The position numbers and the translations under genes were made by a program. From positions 4,961,501-5,025,500 of the forward strand of contig JAINUG010000007.1 in NCBI GenBank assembly GCA_029706075.1: a stretch of DNA of 64,000 bases, written 5' to 3'. This document shows, piece after piece, positions 34,939 to 45,155 of this stretch. How positions within the stretch are numbered: the stretch's first letter is position 1; each line of letters starts with the position of its first letter. The notes under the pieces are model-generated. The model ran no database searches, was not told the origin of the DNA, and worked only from the letters and a program-made list of their open reading frames with translations. This DNA comes from Aldrovandia affinis (lineage: Eukaryota > Chordata > Actinopteri > Notacanthiformes > Halosauridae).

Positions 34939-36510
34939 GTACGTGATGAAACACACTTCCAGGACGGCTGCTGGGCCCTGAAAACCACACCTCCATACCC
35001 CCTGTGAGGGACAATATAGGAGGGGGGCGGAGGGGAGTGGGGTATATGAGGGCTCACCTGGAGCAGATCAGTCGTCTTTAACAGGAAGTTGACAGTAACA
35101 TTTGCTTGTTACCCTGAATGTTACTACATTTGCCAAGCAATTCCATCAAGATGATTTAGTTGCACTGAAGTAGTTGCCCAGCTCCTCAAGCTTGGTGACA
35201 CATGCAGTTTGTTGTAGGCGCCGGCTGAAATTTCAGTGTGAAGTATTCTGGTGACAAAGCGTATGTGCAGTCGGGCATCCTACCTCTGTCCAATTCGGTT
35301 AAATGGGTTCCTCACTGGAAGAAGACATGAACGGTCTCTCTAACAATGTCTTAGTCATGGTTTTAGCAGAGCATTTATTTTTCATTCGATGAAAATCAGG
35401 CTCTATTTTATTTTCAAAGATAACACAGAATGCCTAACAGAGAAACGATCCAGTCCCGTCCCCCCACGAAAAACCTAAAAACTCAATTACAGCAGGACTA
35501 ATTACTAATCACTGCCTCAATTCTGAAGGAGGGAGATATTGCTGTAACCAGAGCAACCTGAAATAAGGAGAGGATTGCAGATTGTGGGGGAATTGAAAGC
35601 AGGCCAGGTGACCTCATGCCCCGCTGCTAAGCAACAGGGAGGTGCTGTAGCATAGTGTGTCCTCGCCACTGTGAGTTACGCTTTTATTGCGTCAAAGCAG
35701 GGGTGCACCTGTTCCTCCCATCCCTTTAAAGGGCTCTGCAATGTCAGGGCTCATGTTCCAGTGTATCCTAAATCAACCCCCCCATGCTCCCTTCCCCTAG
35801 CCACACCCCCTGTATACCCTCCCATCTTCCTAGATGCAATTAACCCTCTTCAGTCACGAAGGTCGGTGTGCCAATGTTCAAGAGGTTCAGTATGACATGG
35901 GAGCATAGCTATGATGATGTCAGCTGCTTTTACTCTCCTGTCCAATCGTAAAGGCAGAAGGGTAGGATGGCACCACCCCCACATCCTTGACTTGGTAAAG
36001 CTTTCTCTTTCTAGGTGACTACTTTGATAACAACAATTGCTTCCATAGTAAAATATCGAAATACTTGTAGTATATTTGGACTATGGCGCTTTTCATAGTC
36101 AAACCCCCAAAGGTCCTCACCCAGGTTGTGTACTTAAATCTTATATTGAGCTCCGATATGAATGAATGCTTAGACTTCAATTAGTCAACCTTTAATGAGT
36201 CGGGATGGGGAGCAAACCGCTATTGTGAGTGAATGTGTGAAGTTGACTCAAAGAAAGGGCTGTTTTGCACTGTTGAACACTACACCCTCCTAATCCACAA
36301 GCATCCTGCAGCACCCAAAAACCTGGACTTTTGCTCCTCTGCCTTCATGTTCTTTTATGTTTCCTAAATCTTTTCCCCCTTTTAATCTGCGAGGAAATCC
36401 TACTCCGTGTGGGCTCCATGACATTTATGCGATAGCTTGCATTTCTGTTGTTAATCATTTCTCTCTCTCCTCTCCCTCTCTCCCTCTCTCTCTAAATGCT
36501 GATGTCCCAG
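34939..36510 (+). other. ldb3: ldb3 intron
   Basis: Lies between the cardiac-type ZM exon and the microexon. No repeat family or exon was recognised. CT-rich runs occupy the last 80 bp. Confidence 0.7.
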
Positions 36511-36533
36511 ATCATTGCCAATACAGCTGCCAC
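36511..36533 (+). CDS. ldb3: ldb3 microexon (23 nt) preceding skeletal-type ZM exon
   Basis: Between a pyrimidine-rich tract ending TGTCCCAG and a donor GTTAGT lies a 23-nt open segment, IIANTAA plus two bases. It enters in phase 0, as the linker exon requires, and leaves two bases, as the 37771 exon requires. The joined peptide IIANTAATTEYVPTFNAS matches mammalian skeletal LDB3 (VVVNSPANADYQERFNPS) in length and at conserved N, Y, F, N and S positions. It therefore appears to be the skeletal exon 5 equivalent. Without it, joining linker to 37771 gives a stop at the second codon. Confidence 0.75.
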
Positions 36534-37770
36534 GTTAGTATCAGCTCTTGAGTGCTCCTGAACTCTCAGGACTGTGTGGGGTGGAGCATGGTGCCTGAGT
36601 GTGAACACGTGCTTCCAGATTCATTTTCTGGCTGGTTCGGCTAGTTTTGTTTGGTTGATTACAGCTTCCCGAACGTCATACGCTTTTGGTCTGCCCTGCT
36701 TAGTGCATGCAGAAAATACTACATCATTTTTCTACATATGAGACAAATGCACACGTGCAAACATTATTTACAGAGATATCATATCTTTCTATCATATCTT
36801 TGACTCGATGCCTTTGATACAATTCTTTTTCATGTCTGGTGACATCACCAATTATTTGATTTCCAGTGACATCGTTGATATCATACTTTGATATCCACTG
36901 ACATCTCTGATGTCATGCATTGAGATCCTTTGATATCATTCTGATATGATTATTTGATTCCCTGCAACATCTTTGATGTTATTTTTTGACAAATGCTGGC
37001 ATCTCTCATGTCAGAGATGCTGAGAGTGGTGAAATGGTTTGTGTCCGATGATAACAGAAAGAGATCTTGATATGCATGCTGTGAGCAGTGTGGCATGATT
37101 GCCCAATGAGATGATCGATGCTTGTGTGAGTATAATTGCCTGTATGGCTTGTCGAGCCTAATTTTCTGTGCAGGAAGTACTCATGAGCTTGCATTGTGGT
37201 TGGTTTGCTAAAAGCACAGTAGATATGAGCTGCCTGTTGTTCTACTCAATGTCTTTTATTGGTCCTGGTGATTGTGTCCGTGTTTTATTCCATGTGTTGA
37301 TTTTTTTTGCAGTGTGTCACACTAGCTTTTAGATCATCCCAAATACTGTACTCTTTACAAGATGTACCCTAAGACATTTTTTTCCAAGTCTTAAATTGCA
37401 TTGAAGTCACACTTAAGTCAAGGTTTTGTCACTGCACTGTCCTCCCCCTATTGTACCTTGCACCTGTAACCCGTAACCTCTCACGATTCCCTCCCCTCTT
37501 ATTCTCTCCCTCCCTCTCTCACATCCCCTACATTCTCTTTTGTTTTTTTCTCTCTTTTCTTTCTCTATCCATCTATCTTGGACCTTTTTCTGTCCCCCTC
37601 TCCATCTATCCCCCTCTCTCGTCCTCTGTCTTCTATCTTTCTCTCTCTCTCTCTCTCTCATTTTGTCACCCTCTCTTCCCTCTCTCTCTCTCTCTCCCAA
37701 TCCCCCATCTCCTGCTCTCTCTCTCTCATATCCTCATCACTGCCCCACTGTGGTCACCTCCTCTTTGCAG
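36534..37770 (+). other. ldb3: ldb3 intron with degenerate tandem repeat and pyrimidine tracts
   Basis: Positions 36835-37020 hold a degenerate repeat built on GACATC and TTTGATATCA motifs. Positions 37480-37730 are strongly C/T-rich and lead into the acceptor at 37770. The Ser/Leu/Pro-rich open frames over that tract are compositional artefacts. Confidence 0.8.
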
Positions 37771-37974
37771 CACTGAGTATGTTCCCACCTTCAATGCCAG
37801 CATCCTGAAGGACTCCGTCCTCTCCACTCACAAGCCAATTGAGGTCAAGGGCCCGGGTGGCAAGGCCACTATAATCCACGCCCAGTACAACACCCCTATT
37901 AGCATGTACTCCCAGGATGCCATCATGGACGCCATAGCCGGCCAGGCCCAGGCTAGGGGCAATGAAATGTCTGG
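37771..37974 (+). CDS. ldb3: ldb3 alternative exon: skeletal-type ZM motif
   Basis: This 204-nt exon encodes TEYVPTFNASILKDSVLSTH and then KPIEVKG. It continues with AQYNTPISMYSQDAIMDAIA and QAQARGNEMSG. The sequence closely follows the mammalian skeletal LDB3 exon (LSTHKPIEVKG, AQYNTPISMYSQDAIMDAI), including the second form of the ZM motif. It needs two bases from upstream and leaves two bases, so it fits after the microexon or after the cardiac exon. The splice sites are TTGCAG and GTAAGA. In this window it is the most conserved coding stretch. Confidence 0.96.
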
Positions 37975-39127
37975 GTAAGACACACCTCTCTTTCCCCTTG
38001 ACCTGCATGACCCCCCCTTTCCCCCCTCCCCCTCCAATGATCAGTACTCGGCTAAAGCTGTGATTGGCTCCCTTCCACTGGAGGAACATAAGGGATTTTT
38101 GCATTCCACTTATTTTGGGGAAATTCCATGTCTGTTTTGTGGACATAGCCACATTGAACGTTACACATGATAGACATGCACATGACATGCTAAGCTAGTC
38201 CCCAGGAATGCTGTGAGATGTGCGTTTTGTTCAAATATGGAGCTCCCATGGTGAAGCTTTGGGGCCCGCTGAGACCTGTAGGTTGCAGGGGTGTGGTGGT
38301 TGATGGTTGGAGTCCACAGAGAAACAAAGAGTATTGGAGCTTCCCCTTGACACTCCCACGGCCTCAGAAAACACAGGGAACACCTTGTACACTGGGTACA
38401 CCTGGGCACCTGGCCACCTCATGCAGGGTCACTGTGAAGCCACAGAGTCACAAGTGCCCACTCACTCCCTCATCACTGTCACTGTTGATTCCACACCCAG
38501 CAGCCATGACATCATCCTGAGTCACCCAGGTTGGATAAAAACACACATCTGTCACCATTGGCTCATTTCTGGCACTGGACCATTCGTCTTCACACATGCA
38601 TAGTTATCTACTAACTCACAGTCCAAACACCTCTGACACCTCTGTTACCATTTGAAAGTACACACAGAGAAATTAACATGTGGACCACTTTTTCGTCCTA
38701 TTCTATCATAAACTACTTTTATCTCAATAAGGTCAATGGGCCTTATTGCCATTGGTAGTTATTATTACTGTCTTGTGCCTACAAAGACATACATATCTTA
38801 TGTATCTGTACAATATGTATGCATGTACAATTGTTTGCATGAATGTTTTATATATCCATACGTGTATTAGGTGTACTAATTAGGAACATCACATAACCGG
38901 AGGTGTTTCATTGACAAGCTCATGTCTACTTCTCCTTCTTCCTCCGACCCCCCCATCCCCCCATCCCCCCATCCCTTCTGTCACTCCTTTCACAAACCAA
39001 CCAACATCCACACCATGCCCTCCATCTCACCTCACTCCTGCTCCCCTCTGCTTGCCCCCCCCACCCTCCTCCCGTTCGTGGTTCGGCCCCACCCATGCCC
39101 CACCCTGGTTGATCATGGCACTCTCAG

Positions 39128-39160
39128 TGAGGACGGCCCAGCCACTGCCTCTCCCCTGGC
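39128..39160 (+). CDS. ldb3: Possible 33-nt ldb3 cassette exon
   Basis: A 33-nt open segment (EDGPATASPL with split codons at both ends) lies between CTCTCAG and a perfect donor GTAAGT. It enters and leaves with two bases carried, so it can be inserted between the ZM exons and the 44131 exon without changing frame. Upstream, no AG dinucleotide occurs from about 38918 to 39126, and the region is strongly C/T-rich. That resembles an AG-exclusion zone with a distant branch point. Mammalian skeletal LDB3 is described as using a block of consecutive alternative exons, so an extra exon is plausible, but I do not recognise the peptide. Confidence 0.45.
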
Positions 39161-39603
39161 GTAAGTAGACTGATGGTTGTCTCACAGCGATCTCAGGTCC
39201 CGGGCTCTCTCTCTATCTTGTTCTCTCTTTCTCTTTCTATTACTCTCTAACGCAAACTCTATCTTACTTTATATCTCTATCTCTGTCTATCTCTATCTCT
39301 CTTTGTCCGTCTCTCTCTTGCTCCTCCTCTCCCTCTCTCTTCCCTGCTCATCTCACTCCCGATGCTAACACGTTTCATCCTCCCATCGTGGTTGAGTGGC
39401 GGCCGGCAGGAAGCCAAGGCCACTGCAGGAGCCATCGCTGGCACAGTGCCGAACACTTCTGCCTCAGCACAGTGATGAGATCCTAAAAATGGATCCCATT
39501 TATATATTGACTTTCAGGAATTCAAAGTACTTTACAGTACAGGGGGGATGACTCACCGTAACCACTACCAATGTGTAGGTATATAGTATATGATTGAGGT
39601 TAG

Positions 39604-39626
39604 TATATATATATATATATATATAT
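39604..39626. repeat. TA microsatellite
   Basis: A pure TA run directly abuts the palindromic MITE starting at 39627. Confidence 0.95.
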
Positions 39627-39840
39627 ATCAGACCTATTGAATTCCAGGCCTTAAGGGCCGCAGTGTCTGCAGGTATTTGCTCCAACCACGCACTACACCA
39701 CCTGATTTCACTACTAATTTCTACCCCCAGTTTACCTAATGCGGTGAGCTAATTAGTGAAATCAGGTGGTGTAGTGTGTGGTTGGAGCAAATACCTGCAG
39801 ACATTGCGGCCCTCAAGGCCTGGAATTTAATAGCCCTGAT
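39627..39840. mobile_element. Palindromic foldback MITE
   Basis: Two arms of about 94 bp (39627-39721 and 39747-39840) are near-perfect inverted copies around a 25-bp loop. Shared arm motifs include AATTCCAGGCC, TCTGCAGGTATTTGCTCCAA and CACCTGATTTCACTA. No coding capacity. It has no clear target duplication beyond the surrounding TA/AT sequence. Confidence 0.9.
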
Positions 39841-39863
39841 GTGTCTGTTTGTGTGTATATATA

Positions 39864-41458
39864 CAGTGGGGAAAATAAGTATTTAGTCAGCCACCAATTG
39901 TGCAAGTTCTCCCACTTAAAAAGATGAGAGAGGCCTGTAATTTTCATCATAGGTATACCTCAACTATGAGAGACAAAATGAGAAATCCAGAAGATCACAT
40001 TGTCTGATTTTTAAAGAATTTATTTGCAAATTATGGTGGAAAATAAGTATTTGGTCAATAACAAAAGTTCATCTCAATACTTTGTTATATACCCTTTGTT
40101 GGCAATGACAGAGGTCAAACGTTTTCTGTAAGTCTTCACAAGGTTTCCACACACTGTTGCTGGTATGTTGGCCCATTCCTCCATGCAGATCTCCTCTAGA
40201 GCAGTGATGTTTTGGGGCTGTCGCTGGGCAACACAGACTTTCAACTCCCTCCAAAGATTTTCTATGGGGTTGAGATCTGGAGACTGGCTAGGCCACTCCA
40301 GGACCTTGAAATGCTTCTTACGAAGCCACTCCTTCGTTGCCCGGGCGGTGTGTTTGGGATCATTGTCATGCTGAAAGACCCAGCCACGTTTCATCTTCAA
40401 TGCCCTTGCTGATGGAAGGAGGTTTTCACTCAAAATCTCACGATACATGGCCCCATTCATTCTTTCCTTTACACGGATCAGTCGTCCTGGTCCCTTTGCG
40501 GAAAAACAGCCCCAAAGCATGATGTTTCCACCCCCATGCTTCACAGTAGGTATGGTGTTCTTTGGATGCAACTCAGCATTCTTTCTCCTCCAAACACGAG
40601 AAGTTGAGTTTCTACCAAAAAGTTCTATTTTGGTTTCATCTGACCACATGACATTCTCCCAATCCTCTTCTGGATCATCCAAATGCTCTCTAGCAAACCT
40701 CAGACGGGCCTGGACATGTACTGGCTTAAGCAGGGGGACACGTCTGGCACTGCAGGATTTGAGTCCCTGGCGGCATAGTGTGTTACTGATGGTAGCCTTT
40801 GTTACTTTGGTCCCAGCTCTCTGCAGGTCATTCACTAGGTCCCCCGTGTGGTTCTGGGATTTTTGCTCACCGTTCTTGTGATCATTTTGACCCCACGGGG
40901 TGAGATCTTGCGTGGAGCCCCAGATCGAGGGAGATTACCAGTGGTCTTGTATGTCTTCCATTTTCTAATAATTGCTCCCACAGTTGATTTCTTCACACCA
41001 AGCTGCTTACCTATTGCAGATTCAGTCTTCCCAGCCCGGTGCAGGTCTACAATTTTGTTTCTGGTGTCCTTTGACAGCTCTTTGGTCTTGGCCATAGTGG
41101 AGTTTGGAGTGTGACTGTTTGAGGTTGTGGACAGGTGTCTTTTATACTGATAACGAGTTCAAACAGGTTCCATTAATACTGGTAACGAGTGGAGGACAGA
41201 GGAGCCTCTTAAAGAAGAAGTTACAGGTCTGTGAGAGCCAGAAATCTTGCTTGTTTGTAGGTGACCAAATACTTATTTTCCACCATAATTTGCAAATAAA
41301 TTCTTTAAAAATCAGACAATGTGATTTTCTGGATTTTTTCTCAATTTGTCTCTCATAGTTGAGGTATACCTATGATGAAAATTACAGGCCTCTCTCATCT
41401 TTTTAAGTGGGAGAACTTGCACAATTGGTGGCTGACTAAATACTTATTTTCCCCACTG
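39864..41458 (-). mobile_element. Near-complete Tc1 transposon
   Basis: The 1595-bp element has inverted repeats of about 200 bp beginning CAGTGGGGAAAATAAGTATT, flanked by TA at 39862-39863 and 41459-41460. The inner ends of the repeats carry a second GGAAAATAAGTATTTGGTCA motif, the paired transposase-binding arrangement of IR/DR-type Tc1 elements. It encodes a transposase on the minus strand interrupted by one frameshift. High similarity between the two inverted repeats suggests a recent insertion. Confidence 0.95.
40074..41095 (-). pseudogene. Tc1 transposase, single frameshift
   Basis: Cut-and-paste transposase of the Tc1/mariner DD34E type. The N-terminal part (41095-40835) starts [20 protein letters not shown]. 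It carries the helix-turn-helix DNA-binding region ([20 protein letters not shown]) and a GRPR-like linker ([10 protein letters not shown]). The C-terminal part (40835-40074) holds the catalytic residues in [18 protein letters not shown] and [11 protein letters not shown] and ends ANKGYITKY. The two parts are in different frames because a run of five C (plus strand 40841-40845) appears to have one base too many. No other stop interrupts either half, so this is a very young pseudogene. Confidence 0.93.
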
Positions 41459-41464
41459 TATATA

Positions 41465-42998
41465 CAGTGGGTTCGGAAAGTATTCAGACCCCCTTACATT
41501 TTTCACTCTTTGTCATATTGCAGCCATTTGCTAAAATCAATTAATTTCATTTTTTCCTCGTTCATGCACACACAGCACCCAATATTGTCAGAAAAACACA
41601 GACTTGTAGAAATGTTTGCAGATTTATTACAAAATAAACACTGAAATATCACATGGCCATAAGTATTCAGACCCTTTGCTGTGACACTTGTATATTTAAC
41701 TCAGGTGCTGTCCAATTCTTCTGATCATCCTTGAGATGGGCCTACACCTTCATTGGAGTCCAGCTGTGCTTAATTATATTGATTGGACTTGATTTGGAAA
41801 GGCACACACCTGTCTGTAAGGTCCCACAGTTGACAGTGCATGTCAGAGTAAAAACCAAGCCATGAACAGAACTCTCCATAGACCTCCGAGATAGAATTGT
41901 GTTGAGGCATAGATCTGGGGAAGGGTATAAAAACATTGCTAAAGCATTGAAAGCACCCAGGAGAACAGTGGGCTCCATCATTGTGAAATGGAATAAGTTT
42001 GAAACCACCACAACTCTTCTTAGAGCTGGCCATCTGGCCAAACTAAGTAACCGGGCAAGAAGGGACATGGTCAGGGAGGTGACCATCAATCAGACCTTTA
42101 TGGTAGCACTTGGCATTCAGGCCAAAAATTTAAATTTGTGTCTCATCAGACCGGATAATCTTTTTCCTGATTCTCTTAGAGTCCTTTAAGTACCATTTGG
42201 CAAACTCCAGGTGGGCTGTCATATGCCTTTCACTCAGAAGTAGCTTCCGTCTAGCCACTACCATAAAGGTCTGATTGATGGGAGTGCTGCAGAGATGTTT
42301 GTCCTTCTACCAGGTTCTCCCATCGCTGCAGAGGAACTCTGAAGCTCTCTTAGAGTGGCCATTGGGTTCTTGGTCACCTCCTGACCATGTCCCTTCTTGC
42401 CCGGTTACTTAGTTTGGCCAGACGGCCAGCTCTAAGAAGAGTTGTGGTGGTTTCAAACTTAGTCCATTTCACAATGATGGAGCCCACTGTTCTCCTGGGT
42501 GCTTTCAATGCTTTAGCAATGTTTTTATACCCTTCCCCAGATCTATGCCTCAACACAATTCTATCTCGGAGGTCTATGGAGAGTTCCTAGGACTTCATGG
42601 CTTGGTTTTTACTCTGACATGCACTGTCAACTGTGGGACCTTACATAGACAGGTGTGTGCCTTTCCAAATCAAGTCCAATCAATATAATTAAGCACAGCT
42701 GGACTCCAATGAAGGTGTAGGCCCATCTCAAGGATGATCAGAAGAATTGGACAGCACCTGAGTTAAATATACAAGTGTCACAGCAAAGGGTCTGAATACT
42801 TATGGCCATGTGATATTTCAGTGTTTATTTTGTAATAAATCTGCAAAAATTTCTACAAGTCTGTGTTTTTCTGACAATATTGGGTGCTGTGTGTGCATGA
42901 ACGAGGAAAAAAATGAAATTAATTGATTTTAGCAAATGGCTGCAATATGACAAAGAGTGAAAAATGTAAGGGGGTCTGAATACTTTCCGAACCCACTG
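41465..42998. mobile_element. Palindromic Tc1 derivative with two inverted transposase N-termini
   Basis: The ends are CAGTGGGTTCGGAAAGTATT and its inverse, flanked by TA (41463-41464 and 42999-43000). The inverted repeat does not stop after 200 bp. It continues for about 600 bp per arm, so the same transposase N-terminal segment (LRHRSGEGYKNIAKALKA, PRRTVGSIIVKW) occurs on the plus strand at 41899-42080 and on the minus strand at 42556-42374. The roughly 290-bp centre (42090-42370) holds a degenerate minus-strand middle part. It cannot encode a full transposase and would fold into a very long hairpin. Confidence 0.93.
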
Positions 42999-43179
42999 TA
43001 TATAACACAGGTCTAGTGACATATAATGGAGTACCTAAACTGATGGGTAGAGTAGGGCCTGTCTGAAGTGGTTGCAAGTTTGTTTTGTTTTATTTTAATT
43101 TGCTTTTATTGCCATTCCATTCACGTCCCATTCAGCTGCAACACGGAAGTCTGCCACCTCTCAGGCTGCTATCGCCATT

Positions 43180-43390
43180 GAGATCTGGGCTTTAGGCCTT
43201 AATCTGGGCTTCAGGCCGGATTATTGATTCCAGACTGGGTTCTCAGCAGAGCTCTTAACTTAAGGCCTGATTCTGGGCTTCAGGGACTGGGGTCTCTGTT
43301 GAGCTCTTGGCTTCAGACCTGATTCTGAGCTTCAGGCTGGATTCTTGGCTGAGCTCTTGGTGTAAGGCCGGATTCTGGGTTTTTCTCTTG
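43180..43390. repeat. Degenerate minisatellite
   Basis: Units of roughly 55-65 bp repeat the phrases GATTCTGGGCTTCAGG, GAGCTCTTGGCTTCAG and variants. Three to four divergent copies are visible. Confidence 0.75.
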
Positions 43391-43724
43391 GGTCCAGTAC
43401 ACGTAAAATTTGTTTCCTCTGGTGACTCAGTTTGTGAGGAAAGGTTTGTTAGTGCATGAGGTCCCATTCTACTTTTCTTTATGGTTTGCTGAGCAACGAA
43501 CAGGGACCGCTGCAGTCTGTGAACATTAGGACACACCAGAAGAAGTAACGACCACAATGCTAAAACCAGGAGAGTGTAATACATAGTATGTACCCCAAAA
43601 AGCCAACACAGCCAGCTCCTGAGTTATGATTCCCTGAAACATGAATGCTCTGAGAACGTTCCAAGTTTGTCTTCCTGTTAAACACATTCCTGTGTGGGGT
43701 AAAAACAGGTGCATGCGGTGGAGT

Positions 43725-44130
43725 TAAAGGTCATGCCCATGATGTGACACGGCTCTCTCTGTGGTTGTAATATGATTCTTGTTAAAGACCATCTCAGGGT
43801 TTGGTTATGGGGGTGGGATTTGGGGTGGGGCATGGGGGCGGGGCTAAAGGTCATGCCCCTGATATTGACACAGCTCACTTTGTGGTTGCAGCGAACTCCC
43901 TGTTAAAGACCTTCTCAGAATTGGGCATGGGGGTGGAGTTTGGGGTGGAACATGGGGCTGGGGCTAAAAAACATGCCAATGATGTGACATGGCTCTCTCT
44001 GTGTTTGCAGTGAGCTCCCTGTTAAAGACCTTGTCAGGGTGGGGCATGGGGGTGGAGTTTGGGGTGGAACATGGGGATTGGGGCTGAAGGTCATGCCCAT
44101 GATGTGACGCCGCTCTCTCTGTGGTTGCAG
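43725..44130 (+). repeat. 120-bp tandem duplication carrying ldb3 splice acceptor
   Basis: Four copies of a unit of about 120 bp end in the real 3' splice site of the 44131 exon. The shared exon sequence GTTAAAGACC starts at 43781, 43902, 44021 and 44141, spacing 121, 119 and 120 bp. Copies 2 and 3 keep a CTCTCT..GTTTGCAG-like acceptor (AG at 43890-43891 and 44009-44010). Copy 1 has lost it (TTGTAA). Each copy includes the first 25-30 nt of the exon plus G-rich intron. Confidence 0.95.
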
Positions 44131-44297
44131 TCAACTTCCCGTTAAAGACCGTCTCATAGACAGTGCCTCCCCAGTGTACCAGGCTGTGATCAACACTGAG
44201 GAAAAGGACCCAGATCTGTCCGAATGGGCCCGCCGTGCCGCCAACCTGCAGTCTAAGTCCTTCCGCGTCCTCGCCCACATCACGGGCACCGAGTACA
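44131..44297 (+). CDS. ldb3: ldb3 exon: conserved post-ZM region
   Basis: This 167-nt exon takes one base to complete a glycine codon and encodes [20 protein letters not shown] and later [20 protein letters not shown] followed by ITGTEY. Mammalian LDB3 has the equivalent [20 protein letters not shown] and [20 protein letters not shown]. It is shared by both ZM splice forms. It ends with one base carried and a GTGAGT donor. Its own 5' end has been copied three times into the preceding intron. Confidence 0.96.
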
Positions 44298-45118
44298 GTG
44301 AGTCTGACCCCCTCTGTCTCTCTCTCGCTCAATCTCTCTGATGTCCTCCATCAATTCAGGAGGGCACATTCTATGTACCTGGCCGTCGCTTTTCACTCAG
44401 CAATTCAAAAGCAAGCTTTGCGGTTACAGTACTGGAGGACTGTGCTGATGCAGCTGGCACAGGCAGATTGCAGGTGCCTGATCAACCAGAGGAGTCAGTA
44501 CTGAGCAATGAGACAGGAGATTCCCTGCCCAACTCTCCCTCTATGCATGACACTATGAGCTATTATGCTACAGCAGGATTTGGTTGGCAGTTTCACATAT
44601 AAAATGCAATGAAAATCCAGTCCAGTATAGTCAGTTTATTCCATCTTACCAGTTATTCGCTGTCTTCCTGCATTTTACATTTTACATTTATTTATCCATA
44701 GCGACTTCCACAGTTTACATTTCTTTACATACAATCCATTTATACAGCTGGATATTTTACTGAAGTAATTCAGGTTAAGTACCTTGCTCAAGGGTACAAC
44801 AGCAGTTCCCCACCTGGGAACTGAACCTGCAACCTCTGAACTACAAGCCCAGCTCCTAACCATTACACTACACTGCCAGCCCCAGTGTAGTGTTCCTGCA
44901 GTAGAGCAACGGGATTCCCTGCACGTTGCAAGAGCTGGGGTGCTGGAATGGATCAGACAACTTTTCACTAACAGCTACCATGCTAGCTAGAGAATCTCTA
45001 ATATTATGTGGTTATGAAGTATTTTTGTGAATTTTTACTTTGTACAATAAAGTTTGCAGTACAGTTTGCAATGTTACTCTTTTCTGTTTCTCTCTCTCTC
45101 TGTCTGTCTCTATCTCAG
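44298..45118 (+). other. ldb3: ldb3 intron containing a SINE
   Basis: Contains the minus-strand SINE at 44671-44880 and ends in a CT-rich tract and CTATCTCAG. Confidence 0.85.
44671..44880 (-). mobile_element. V-SINE-like tRNA-derived SINE
   Basis: Minus-strand order is tRNA-like head (GGCAGTGTAGTGTAATGGTT), core (TGTACCCTTGAGCAAGGTAC) and degenerate L2-type tail near 44700. It is the same family as 26711-26920 but inverted. Confidence 0.9.
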
Positions 45119-45155
45119 TGCAAGACCCAGATGAAGAAGCTCTGAGGAAATCGAG
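45119..45155 (+). CDS. ldb3: ldb3 37-nt exon
   Basis: Encodes (M)QDPDEEALRKS plus two bases, matching mammalian LDB3 MQDPDEEALRRS. It enters with one base carried and leaves with two. In mammals this is the branch point between the short (LIM-less) and long (three-LIM) transcripts. The flanking sites are CTCAG and GTAGGC. Confidence 0.93.

Larger units (their letters stand above)
37975..44130 (+). other. ldb3: ldb3 intron with foldback/Tc1 cluster and duplicated acceptor
   Basis: This 6.2-kb intron holds a possible cassette exon (39128-39160), three adjacent TA-target elements (39627-42998), a GC-richer minisatellite (43180-43390) and three tandem copies of the downstream splice acceptor (43725-44085). 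Confidence 0.85.

Noticed and set aside
37451..37770. 5' extension of the skeletal ZM exon as a long reading frame
   Set aside because: The frame is open only because the C/T-rich intron tract lacks stops; the TTGCAG acceptor at 37770 and homology start mark the exon boundary.
38911..39168. Pro/Ser-rich 80-85 codon open frames
   Set aside because: The region is a polypyrimidine tract. Only the last 33 nt after the first AG are plausible as an exon.
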